From: Motacilla alba alba
Lineage: Eukaryota > Chordata > Aves > Passeriformes > Motacillidae
Direction of reading: 5' to 3'
Assembly: GCF_015832195.1 (NCBI RefSeq)
Contig: NC_052021.1
Location: 30,840,786 to 30,904,785 of the forward strand
Length of the DNA: 64,000 nucleotides
Part shown: positions 53,032 through 64,000 of the stretch, in pieces
Layout: each line of letters begins with the position of its first letter
How positions within the stretch are numbered: position 1 is the stretch's first letter
Program-made: the position numbers and the translations under genes
Notes under the pieces: model-generated
The model's database searches: none
What the model was told of the DNA's origin: nothing
What the model saw: only the letters and a program-made list of their open reading frames with translations

Positions 53032-55915
53032 CTCCTCATTCCTTGTCATGATCCATCCACTGGTGTTTCACCGAGCTCAGACCACTTCTCCCCCTGGCCT
53101 TGCAGACCCATTTTTAGGCTTGGAGCAAACTTCCTCCTTGCCTGTGAGAGTGTGGGTTCAATGCAGGAGACCTAAAACCCCCCCTGAACCCTTTGGTTCT
53201 TCTGGTTCATCAGCTGTAGGGAAAAAGAGATGATCTTAAATATCTTTATTGTGTATAAACTCACAGCTGAGTTGCAGCCTCCTTCTCTCTCGTGTAGAAC
53301 AGGATATATAAAAGTGTCATGGAAAGAACCAGGCACTGTAACCATGAATATCTGAAAGATGGATGGCATTAATAATACAGGAGATGCCCTGTAAAAGTGT
53401 TGGAGGCTTTTAAAAGCTGGAAAAACCTGCACAGCTGGGGCTGAGTTTCAAGATTTTTTAAGTTTTTCTGCAAGGACTGACCACAGATCTGGCAATGCCA
53501 GTGAAAAATAAAGTGATTTTTACCCAGGAAAGCACAAAGTGTTTCCCAGCAGCTCAGTGTGTTCTAGGCTCTCTCCAGATACAGCAAATTTACCATGATT
53601 TGAGTATTTAAATGGCTGTGTCTCAGAGCCCAGGCATGGGGAGATGAGGGACACAGGGTTAGACTCCATTAATGGCTTTTATTAAGAAAATTGGAGCCAA
53701 ATCACCACATTGACTTTGCCCAGTCTTGGTTGTCTGTTATTTAAAACAAACCCAGAAAAGATTGGCTTGTTCCCCCTAAATTGTTCTAGAAATTTAGATT
53801 CAGTCTAAAAGTTCCAATCTTTCTTCAGATGGTTTCTGCTGGCATTCACCAGATTAGATATTCATTATTCCTGACCCAATGGTTCTGTGTGTCAGCTTCT
53901 TCTTCAGCAGAGTTCATGTCCTTACAGAGAAAAGTGGGGAATGGATGTTCCTGAAGTCCCTCTTTATTAAAAAACAAGTCAACATCTGAAGCTGGTAAGC
54001 AAGGAACAGCTTGCATGGAGCACATTAGTCCAAATTCCTGAAGGAGAAGGTTTCAAAGATTAAAACCCATTAATGCTTGAGTTTAGTCCCCCAGAGCTGT
54101 GTAAATGTAGCCTTGTAAATATAACTGAGGTCTGGAAATTGCCCAAAAACCCCAAAGCAGTGTGTGCTGGAGACTATTAAAGAGCAGCAGCAAACATTCA
54201 ATACATAGAAATTGAGAAAATATAAGGGATCACCGTGAACTTTTTGAAAGGTGAAGGTGTAATCATCCTATTCCCTGCATCCAATTTATGCTTTTGCCAG
54301 GAGCAACCTGCCTGCTGTTAGCTGGCAGTGATTTTGTGTTCCTCTGGGAATTTTGCTGGTGCTGATTTTCTCACTAGATTATGATCATATAATGACTGTA
54401 CTCATGTGAGGGAGATTTTTTCCAAAGTCACAGCATAACACAGCGGTGTTACTGTTTTTGTAGTCATTGTTAATTACTTAAAAGTGGCTTTTTAACAGAT
54501 TTCAGTTAACACACTAACATTTTCAACTGCTTTTCCTCCTCCTCATTGTATCTCATCCCTCTATGATCACTCAGTTTCATGAACAGTGACTCATTTCACA
54601 TGTTTCCATGGGTCCAGAAATGTACCATGCAGCCCACCCTTTTTCTCACCTTGCTCTCTATTCTCTCAGAAATAACTCTATTCTTCATCTCTTAGTGACT
54701 CAGAGTACAGGGCTTCAAAAGATTTAAGAAAAAAATGGGTGGAGGAGAGGCGAGCCAGAAGAAAATGATGCATCCACAGGCAATTACGGAGTAAGGTTTG
54801 GGGAATCTTTCAGATTTGCTTTTTTTTTTAAGGTTAAAATTAAGGAAGTACAGGATTAAGCAGCAGGGAAAAGCTCTGGAGGCTTTGCTGTTCATGTGGA
54901 TGTGGATTTGAGCCTGCTCCCTGTAACTCTGCCAGTTTGTTACTTCCTAATGCCTGAGTGAATCCCAGCCCATCAGGCTGCAGGAACCATCATCACAACA
55001 TTTGGCACCCAGGCATTCCAATCCAGACTGAAATTTGAAATTTGCCTCTTGCCAGCAGTTGTTATAATACTTGGAAGGAAATTTTCCCACCTCCCAGAAG
55101 TTTAACCACCAACATCCTCTCCCCCCTAAATGGGAAGTTTGGTACTTGAGGCACCACAGTTCTGGTGGCTGTGCCTTGGCTCCTGAAGCAAATTCTCAAA
55201 TTCCCTCCAAAGTCTCAAGGATAAATTATGTCTGTCAGCAGCTGGGGGCTGAGGAGGTTTTGATTCATGCCAGGGTGACAGAAAAGCTGTTACCTGTGTC
55301 TGATTCATTTCACAGCTCACTGGGGCCAGGGGTGCCCATCCTGAAGGCTGTTATTCAAATCTCACCATAGAGCAGATTGGATGTCAAGGATGCTTATTAA
55401 GGAAGAGAAACCTTCATGGAGAGAAACTCAGATTAAGCTGTAGCAGAGGTGTGAGAATGCACGAGGAAATACCAGGAATTTCCACTCACAGCTTTATGGA
55501 TCTCTTTCCTCTCAGTCTGAAAATGCTAAATTAATTTCAAATTAAAGATTAAATTAATTTCCTTTGTCCTGACATAAGTTCAAGGAGAGAAATAATGGAA
55601 ATTTCAGGAAATGTTGTTTTTCTCTCTGTAAAAAAGAACTTCACCTGTGAGGAAAGACTGCCAGATATCCATTAGGATAGGCCAGTAGTTCATGACTAAT
55701 GCTGAAGTCTGGGAGCAAAAGTATTTTATTTTCTCAGTGTCTCTGGGGAGATGAGGTAGATGATTTATTCCTTTCATTCCCATAGACTGTCAGCTGTGGA
55801 TGCAATTACTTGTCCTTGTCTACTTGTATCTGATATTGAGTAAAATTTGTGGAAGTTTCACTATTGTTTACAGTGAATTTCAAATAGACTCTAAATGGCA
55901 GTGGAACCTCTAGGT

Positions 55916-55986
55916 TTTAAAGCACTTTTAGTATAGACTTTTAGTATAGACTTTAAAGCACTTTTAGTATAGACTGGTATAGACTT
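55916..55986. repeat. Short tandem repeat with TTTTAGTATAGAC core
   Basis: The core TTTTAGTATAGAC occurs at about 55926, 55939 and 55962, with a shortened GGTATAGAC after it. TTTAAAGCAC precedes the first and third copies, so the array is a 36-bp duplication built on a 13-bp unit. Confidence 0.9.
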
Positions 55987-56587
55987 TTTGATCTGTTTTC
56001 CCATGATTTAAACTTTTTCACCTATTTTTGATTTTTATGCAATATTTTTGTCTGTTTTTCTCACAGTGTAGTAAATCATGGATGTCCCTGAAGTTGCTTT
56101 TGTTCCAAAGAGGTAATCACCTTTTTTGTGTAAATAATTCAAACCAAAATATATAGTTTTGCTGACTGATTCACTGAATTTTGAGTAGACACATTGGATT
56201 GGGAATATATATTAATATATGGATATTTGTCTCTCATATGTTGATAGCAGGCAACCACCACATGCAAAACAAGCTGATTTGGGAACAGAATAGAGACTCG
56301 ACTAATTGCAATTAAACCAGATTCAGTTTTTAAAGCAGCTTGACACTTGTACAGTTCATCATCATCATCATGGTGACTGTGAATTGCACCTGAATTAGGG
56401 CTGTAGGTTGTATTTAAACAATTCAAAGTGAAAGGAACAATAAATTTCCAGTAGAATCACACTCACCTCATGGATGCCTCTGGTCTTGGGGAAGCAGCAG
56501 TTCTCAGAAATCTGATGCAAAGGCAGTTTATACTTCTGAGGTTCATCAGGATCTCCTCATGTTCTCTGCATATTCAGTGCTATTTTT

Positions 56588-56660
56588 TTGGTTGGTTTCT
56601 TTAGTTTGTTTGGATTTTTGTTTTCTGGTTGTTTTTTTTTTGTTTTGTTTTGTTTTTGTT
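56588..56660. repeat. T/G-rich simple tract
   Basis: Roughly 70 bp made of TTTGT- and TTTTG-type units with a T run of about ten. Low-complexity sequence with no recognised retrocopy. Confidence 0.8.
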
Positions 56661-57148
56661 TAAATAAGCTAGAAAGAGTTTTACATACATAAAATCTAAA
56701 CCATTCATATGATTGCATTCCAAAGAATGCTGTTCATAATGTTTACACCCCAACCCATTTCTGAGGCTATCAGAGCTAAGGAAATGTGGCTCAGAGCTGT
56801 GCAAGCTCTGTTTCCATCTCCATGTTTGCCTTCAGAGTCTTTTGTGGACCCAGATGTTCTGCTGTTCAAAGAAAGTTTAGGAGATTAACTTGAAGGACAA
56901 GTTGTGGGATCAGGAGAGAGAAATTTAATTGATGTAGGCCAATTGAATTGGAAGAACTTGAAGAAGAAACACCAATTCATATTTGAGCCAGGGTAAAGCA
57001 CATGTTCTTGTATAAAAATGCTTTCTTAAGAGCTGCATGAAGGCAGACAAGCCAGAATGCCCAGATTTGGATACTGAAATAGTCCAGTCCATGCTATAAA
57101 GTGTTTGTGGGGGGATATGATGATGTTCATAGAGAGGCAGTGACCAAT

Positions 57149-57232
57149 ATAGAAAAAAATATTTATATATATATAAATATTATATATATATAAAAATATT
57201 ATATATATAAATTTTATATATATATATATATA
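57149..57232. repeat. TA microsatellite
   Basis: About 85 bp of (TA)n with AAATATT interruptions, lying about 20 bp outside the left arm of the inverted repeat described next. Likely polymorphic and able to form cruciforms. Confidence 0.92.
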
Positions 57233-57253
57233 AGGGCAGCACAAATGGAAAGT

Positions 57254-57590
57254 TAAATGTGGGAAGTAGTAAAGGTAAGAAGATTTTCAGAAAGCTGGGG
57301 AAAGCAGGCTTTAGAAACAGAAAGAGCAGAGAAATTAGAACCAGCTACAGCTCTAAAGTCTAAATGTAGAAAAAGTTACAATAGTACAGCAAGGCAGGAC
57401 ATGAAACAATAGCTTGAGTTTGAGGCTTGGCTAAAATAGACCTTAAGACTGCAGAAAAATATGTTTAGCAAGATAGTAGAAAGTTTTAAGCTTAATAATG
57501 AATTATTGTGTATTGTTAATAGAAGGTTTCTCAGGCCTGCTTTTCCCAGCTTTCTGAAAATCTTCTTACCTTTACTATTTCTCACATTAA
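57254..57590. repeat. 65-bp inverted repeat with 207-bp spacer
   Basis: The left arm 57254-57318 and the right arm 57526-57590 are reverse complements with about six mismatches in 65 bp, including a 31-bp perfect core around GGTAAGAAGATTTTCAGAAA. The spacer is unique AT-rich sequence. A transcript through it would form a long hairpin. TTAA occurs at both outer ends, as for some cut-and-paste elements, but the arms do not begin with a terminus I recognise. An inverted local duplication is equally possible. Confidence 0.9.
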
Positions 57591-60023
57591 AGAGCTTTTC
57601 AAATAGAAAGTTCTACTTTGGCAGGAAAAAGAGTGTTCCACAATGCCTTTGTTTAGGTGTCCAGGAAAGTTAAAATCAGATGAAATCTAAGTTAGTAACA
57701 AGCCCATTACTAATTAGGGCAGCTGTGGGAGCATCATTTGGGAGAGCAGAACGAGACAAACCCGGGGTCTGCTCGTGAAGCTGAAATGCAGGAGGGTGTC
57801 CCAGATGGAGCTTTGTTCCCTCCCCTTGTGCTGCCCCTGCTGCAGACACACAGCAACACCAAATGCAGTGAATTAAACCCAAGGATTTGTCTGGCAGCCT
57901 GCACCATCTGATTGCAGAGACTGATCAGGGATTGAATCCTTCTGACAGCTGAACCACTTAATAACAGAGCTTTCACAAGGGGGAAGGCTCCAGGCAACTG
58001 GGCTGGGGAGCAATTAGCTTTTGTTGTGGTTAAAAAAAAACCCAAAATAAAAAGAACTGAAAAATCTCAGTGTATTCATAGCAGGTAATTGATTTTCCTT
58101 TTGCTTCTTTGAAAGCTTACCTTGAAGAATTAAGCACTGATTTAAAAATGTGAGGGGGGAAGAGGAAAGCAGGTGGGTAGGCAAGAGGGAGTGCACTGAG
58201 TTTTAACTGGCTCCAAAATGTGATGGAATTCTTTCACTGAGAAAAGTTTTGCCACTTCTTAGCAATTGTTAAGAGGTGGATTAGTTAATTAATTGTTAGT
58301 TCAGAGGTGGATTTTGTAATAGTTGATTCTTAGAAAAAGTTGGCATCTACCAAACTCTGATGAGCAGAGCAGAGGGAAAAACTGGAACCAGTCTCTAGAG
58401 CTGAAGAAGTAGTCTGGGTGCAGATTCATAGCTGGACCCTCTTTTTAGGCTTGAACTAAATGTGGCAACTCACAACAATCTCTTATTTTTTTTAAGGATT
58501 CCTTGAGTTCCTTACCCTTCCTCTCAGAAGGATAGGCACAGGAAGTCAGAAGAAATGGCAGAAAATTGCCTTTTCAATGTAAAAGCATCAGTGGTGGTGG
58601 AGGTCAATCTGTACAATTATTAGCAAACTCCTGCAACTCTCCAGTCTCAGTCATGCTTTTCTGTCAGTGTGTTCTCAGTTTGTTTTTCCCTGAGGTGCCA
58701 TTAAGTCTGAGCTAATTAATCCAGAGTTATGCCTGCATTACCAAAATAAAGGGATTGTTTAGCATAACAAAGCTGATGATAACAGCAGAGATAGTGTTGG
58801 TAGCAGCAGCAGTGGCTGTGCAGCCAGATTGGGACTACCTGGACACACCTCCTTCCAACAAAGTTATTTTGATGGGTTCTGTTACCTTGGAGCTCTTCTG
58901 GTGGTGACTTAAAAGCCCCAAGTTCTTCAGACTGGAATTTGGCTTGCCCTTGGTTAATTGTTTGCTATTTCCCAAGACACGCGATACAACTTAATAACTA
59001 ATTTAATAATGAATATTGCCCGGAGGGTCTCATGTAATTAATTATTTACTAGTATAAATATTTTCCGTGCAAATGAGAGACGTAAAAAATTTAGTTCCTC
59101 TGACCCACATATCAGGTTAGAGTACTTGAGGGACTGATGTAAGCAAACTGTGTCTTAGCAGCTTAGGGATGCCATCATCCTCATCTCTTGCTCCGAGATT
59201 TCTGGGATCTCACATCCTACAGGGGAAATGAAAACCCTTTTACAGTTTCTATGTCGTATCTGAACAGTGGTAGAGATTAGGAAGGTTTCCTATGCGTAAG
59301 GCAAGTGAAATTCAGCAATAGCTTGCCAAGGGAATTGTGACTTTCTGGTAGCTAAGGTGCATGAGAGAGAAACTTGCGAAGTCTTTATTCAGTTCAAATG
59401 ATCTGGAATTATACACAATTTCAACATCTGAAATGCCGTGTGGTGACACCATCAGTTGGCATAAATCTGGAGGGGCTCCATTATGTCCTCAGAATTTCAG
59501 ACAGGCCTGTTCTTAGAAGTAATTTAGCTTTCTATTTGCTGCAGTTCTTTTCACCTCCCTTAGTCCATCTACAGCTCTGCAGTGTGGCAGTGCATAGCTC
59601 TGGAGAAGGGAAACAGAGTTTCTGTAACTCATGGATGTGAAGTTAAGCTGGTAAACAAGCAAAGTGATGTGGCTGAGACTGTGGGCTTGGGAAAAGCAGC
59701 ACGTGGTTGTCAGAGGACAAAAATGAGAGTCAGACAACCTGCATCTTACTCAGTAGAGTTCCTTACCTGCATGATGCTGGATAAATAATTTTAATGCTTT
59801 TTAAAGAGTTTCTACTCCCACTTTTTACCTGTTTACAGAGCTACCTGGGACTGTTTCTCCTTGTCCCTACAGTGCTTTGCACATCCAGCCTTGGCCTGTG
59901 GCTGGAATTCCTCCGTTTCACTGGAAATGATAAATATTTATTGCACTGAGGTTGATCTCCTGCTGTGCAAGGGCACTGAGCCAAGCAAAGGCACCCCATT
60001 AGGTTGAACACTACTTCAATTTA
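57591..60023. other. Unique sequence with conserved-element candidate
   Basis: No gene or transposon was recognised. The segment 58955-59110 has several TAAT/ATTA cores and retains several CpGs (for example CACGCGATAC and CCCGGAGG) in a CpG-poor background. This is compatible with a conserved non-coding element. Confidence 0.45.
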
Positions 60024-60222
60024 ATGCCAATATTAACCATCCCACCTCAAAAAAAAACCAACCAACCAACCAACCAAAAAACTTAATTTTATGCCAATAT
60101 TAACCATCCCACCTCAAAAAAAACCAACCAACCAACCAAAAAACCCCAAAAAACCAACCAACCAACCAAAAAAAAAAACCACCCCAAAACAAAACAAAAA
60201 AATCCATAATAATAATAATAAT
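60024..60222. repeat. 67-bp duplication with CCAA-rich and AAT tracts
   Basis: ATGCCAATATTAACCATCCC followed by 'acctc' and an A/C-rich tail occurs at 60024 and again at 60091. Each copy runs into (CCAA)n. The second is followed by further CCAA units, an A/C-rich tract to about 60200 and an AAT microsatellite (60206-60222). The translated minus strand gives a glycine/tryptophan-like low-complexity frame that is an artefact of the repeat. Confidence 0.92.
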
Positions 60223-63200
60223 ATACATCCAAACACTTTGTGACTCTGCCATGGTTTTTGCATATGTGCACATCACTTGCTGCAGCTGAACTTCTCAGCA
60301 CATGGTTTATTCTCTTACATATTCCTGTAAATAAAAGGAGTGTTTTTCTCTTTATATTTAGCCAAAGCACATAAAAATCACTTGTTTCTGCTTCATAAGT
60401 ACTGCAAGAATAATGTGCTGATTTTTGCTGCAGCTATTACATTATTGATATTTCTAGGGCAGATTGTGCCACCCAGCAAAATTTACTTACAACACACTCA
60501 AACTAACCCAATAATATCAAATAAAAACTAAGAATGAGACAACAACATCAAATAGAAGCTCAGAAATACCCAAAAAAGAGCCAGCTTTAAAGTTTCAGTC
60601 AATAGCAGAACTGGGTTGTTATCCAGTTCTTTCTAGATGGAAACTTGTGGACATGGCTTTAATATCAGAAACTGTGGTAGATATGGGAAGAAATGTGCTT
60701 TATAAAAGACAGGATGTGTGCACAGACTTGCAAACAGTTGCAGAATATGGCACAGTATTTAACATTCTGCCTTTCAGTTTGCAGAAATTTTTCCTTGTAT
60801 ATATTAAAAAGGTCTCTAAGAAATCACAAATCTGGAGGAATTTTTTGTTCTTGAAATTCCAACACCTTAAAAACGAGTTATTTGTCCATTTTTACCATCT
60901 CTTTTGCTATTAGCACTGAAGCAGTGGGCTCAGTCGTTCAGGTAACTTATTTCAGTTTTTCAATTGTAAAATTCAAGCATGAACTGATAAGCACTGTCAG
61001 ACTCCAAGATGTTGGGCATTCTGGGTTTATTGGCCAACAAACCAGTTGAGAATAGCACAATACAGCCTCTTCAACTGTGCCATGGCTAAAGAGACACCAA
61101 ATGATCTAAAATAAACTACACAAGCAGATGGGGATATATTGCTGTGAAAAAGCCCCATCCTAAGAGGTGCCTAAAAGTTCTTTTTGTCCTGTAAAAAACT
61201 TGCTTGCAATAAGGAAAACACCTGATTTCCCAGAAAAGAGAATATAAAAAATAATCGTCATGAAATATCTCATTTTTATTGGTTTTCACACAAAAGAGAA
61301 GAAAAAAATAGGGAAATTTTTGAGAGTTCTGAGGCAATTGTGAATGCCCAAAGCAAAGCAGCAGTAAACCAAATTCTTGTTGATGTACTGAGAATCATCA
61401 GTGAGTTCTGTGCCAGTGCTCAGCACAGCAGTGTGGAAGCTCTGACACGAATTTTAGCAGCCAAACCCTGCAGTTAGCATGGTTTGCCTTTCTCAGGCTC
61501 TGATCCACAGCTCTTACACTGCATTTCTGGAGTTCCCAGCTGTCAGATCCTTTAGGATGTGATCCAGCTTAGTGTCACAAACAACAGATAAATTATATTT
61601 CCAGGAAAGTGCATTTAAATATTGAGCACGCTGGCTGCGTGCAGAAGCGAGGTGAAGACAACAATCACTCCAAGTTAATTAGTGATCAGCAGAGGGGTTT
61701 TTCCCTATTAATTCTCTCAGCCTGTGGTGCCAAGGTCAAAGCTTTGACCTGTTGTGGGGTCCCCTCTGACTGCACAGCCCAGCCTGAGTGACAGTCCCTG
61801 CCAAGGAGCTTCCGTGACAGGCAGCATGGGGAAGACCAGGGAATTAAGAAATTGTTTATTTTAACTTTTCCAGTTACACTGTGCTTGTTCTCAGAGCTAA
61901 TCACCTTCCTGAGAGCCAGCAAACGAGGCAAGAATATTCAGTGGTGGACTCCTACAGCTTCCCATGAATGCAGGCAGCTCCTGTGACTTTAATGGTGTCC
62001 CTTAGCATGCATAAAATGGAAAGCTCCATCCTTGAAAAGTAATTTAAACTGAGTATTGGATATTGTAAATAGGATTGCTCATATAGGTGTTTTTCATTCC
62101 TAAAATAAATTAAAACAATTAATGTATTTATTTTGGAAAAAAAACAAAACCCACCCCACGATTCTTTCTTGAAGCAGTGACATGATGTGTGAAAGGCACT
62201 GGGGTATTTTCAGCCCAGTGAAACCCCTCACCCTTGTTAGTGTCAGTGAGATTTTATGGTGATTGCTCTGTGACTTTTTGTGGCTTTGCTGCCATAAAAC
62301 CTTTCTGCCAACAGAGCAGATGGAAACAAATACATTTAACCTTGTGTTAAATGAGTTTGCTTAAGAATAATGCCTCCTCTGGTTAATCCCCTTCACAAGC
62401 ATCCAAAAAAATGTCGTGTATATGAAACATTTCTATATATCAACAAATCCATAGGCAAGTCTGGAGGCTATGAGAGAAGAATAGAATATTTTTTTAACAA
62501 ACAGGATGTATTTGGGTATTTTGTGAGCTCATTTTCAGTTTGGATTTTTGGTCCATATACAGATGTGTCAGAGGCCAAACAGCTCAGCAAGGCTGGTGAC
62601 TGTGAGGTTTTAATGGCATTGAGCACATGGGCAGAGAGATAAGTGATGGGGAGAAGGAAATAATCAGAAAATATCCTGGAAAAAATATGAAAGACTCACT
62701 CTAATCAGATGTGAGTACAGTCCCCAAAACCACTTTTGTTAAGATCCCAGCTCATTCTGATTTTTATACCTATCTATATAAATATATTGACGTATCCCCA
62801 GATTAAATAAAATAGAGGAATGAAAAAATATAAGCTACAGATGGATTAATGGGTTTTAGTTCAACATCTCACTGACCTGTCCTCACATGAAATAGAGGGA
62901 GATCCCTGCAACTTGCACTGTGTTTTTTCAATATTCATCCTGCTAACAAGGACACATGCTTTCTTTTAATCAGACTTTTTTTCTAAATTATAATAATATT
63001 AGCACAGTTAACTTCACTTGTTATGTCTTGCTTGTAGAGGGAATAAGGCAAAAATGGTTTACTTTTACTAAAAAGTCATGAAATTCAGTCTGTGATGATT
63101 CATCTCATGCTGACAGTATCAATCACATCTTCATTTGATGGCATGAAGCTATTCACAGTATCCCATCAAAAATAATAAAGTGATCAAATAGAAGATTCAA

Positions 63201-64000
63201 AAGAAAGAAGAAATAAGATGTAAGATGTTGATTTAAGGGCAATTGAGACTATATAAACAAAATTGCAACACTTTAGCTACCTCAGGGTCTAGAAATTTCT
63301 GTTTACTTGCAGAGAAATGGGAGTTCTGGATATTTTCCATCCTAATGTTCTGAAATCAGGAGCCTGGAGCAGGACTTTGCATTAAAAGAGGAAATATTTT
63401 ATTACTCTTCCTTATTATGGTTAGGAATGCATTTTGAAACAGGAAGCTTAAAAAAACAAATGCAATCCATACATTATCAAAGACATTGAGGGAGGATTGA
63501 TTAGGCCCGAACTGCTCATTTGGTTTGAATCAGATGGAAAAAGAATATTTGGAAACAAATCTGTAGGAGAGAAATGGGTCAAGTATAGATGTAAAATGGG
63601 AAAGAGAAAGATCTTATATAAGACTGGAAAAAGTCAGTGGCTAGAATCATCTGATTTTTTATTTGATATCAATGTTGATAATAAAAAATTGAAGGAATTG
63701 TAGTAAATGGAACTTTCTTTCTTTGCTGTAGTAACTGATGCAGTGTCGTTTGTGAAATTGTGCTGTAACTTGTGTACAATGGGATGTAGTACAAATTTTA
63801 TAAAGAGCTAAGTGGCTGTGAGGAACCAGGAACAGTCAATTTTGGAAAGAAAAGGACTGAACTGGATCATCAGTTTATTTCCTCAATAAATGTTTTTAGG
63901 CTCCTGGCGAAAGAGATGGAAATAGGGTAATAAATTCCTTGTTGGCCTGTAACCCAAGATGAAACAGGCAAAGAAATACAAGTCCAGGTTACTTGAAAGG
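60223..64000. other. Unique AT-rich non-coding sequence
   Basis: No supported gene, RNA or transposon. Plus-strand frames at 60647-60913, 62370-62642 and 63497-63703 are open for 68-90 codons but have no recognisable motif, no CpG retention and no clear splice context. They are treated as chance. Confidence 0.55.

Larger units (their letters stand above)
53032..57140. other. Unique AT-rich non-coding sequence
   Basis: No gene or transposon was recognised apart from the small repeats at 55916-55986 and 56588-56660. A 99-codon plus-strand frame at 55071-55370 overlaps a minus-strand frame and has no domain. Confidence 0.55.

Noticed and set aside
52690..53175. 161-codon plus-strand open frame with a repeating peptide
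   Set aside because: It is produced by the 40-bp minisatellite, whose unit lacks stop codons. Parallel open frames exist on the other strand and in a second plus-strand frame.
57253..57590. piggyBac-type MITE based on TTAA at both ends of the inverted repeat
   Set aside because: The TTAA is offset by one base between arms, the arm termini do not match known piggyBac ends, and TTAA is common in AT-rich DNA. The inverted repeat itself is kept as a finding.
60089..60370. Minus-strand frame with Trp/Gly/Phe-rich repeats
   Set aside because: Direct translation of the CCAA and A-rich array.

Overview
The window reads as one stretch of vertebrate nuclear DNA, most likely from a passerine bird. It is AT-rich and strongly CpG-depleted. 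It carries decayed 3' ends of CR1 LINEs, the dominant avian retrotransposon, on both strands. It also holds one segment resembling the solo LTR of a passerine endogenous retrovirus. There are no bacterial or phage features: no compact genes, operons, rRNA, CRISPR array or insertion sequences. It looks like intergenic or long-intron sequence. The species assignment is an inference from repeat content.

Coding content is close to nil. Nearly all open frames are short, lack recognisable domains, and lie in repeats or plain non-coding sequence. The one exception I would defend is a minus-strand frame at about 13.57-13.80 kb. It has coding-like composition, retains CpGs, follows a plausible splice acceptor, and is followed by AT-rich sequence resembling a 3' UTR. 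It could be the last coding exon of a gene whose upstream exons lie at higher coordinates or beyond the window. I do not recognise the protein.

Layout: 0-7.7 kb is unique AT-rich sequence with homopolymer runs. A CR1 tail lies at 7.7 kb. 8-14 kb is unique and contains the candidate exon, followed by a CR1 fragment at 14.0 kb. 14-20.6 kb is unique. The LTR-like segment is at 20.6-21.1 kb and a CR1 tail at 22.4 kb. A homeodomain-type palindrome is at 23.4 kb and a 19-bp tandem array at 23.8 kb. 24-45 kb is mostly unique, with a short CR1 end at 27.7 kb, an AT-rich palindromic block at 29.7-29.9 kb and a doubtful CR1 remnant at 36.6 kb. 45-49 kb is the densest CR1 zone, with a 65-bp tandem duplication. 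50.3 kb has an AT-rich block between direct repeats. 52.7-53.0 kb is a 40-bp minisatellite. 57.1-57.6 kb has a TA microsatellite next to a 65-bp inverted repeat. 60.0-60.2 kb is a duplicated CCAA-rich segment. The rest is featureless by eye.

I found no evidence for a novel multi-gene system. The most useful leads are the candidate exon, the inverted repeat, the minisatellite and a few conserved-element candidates.
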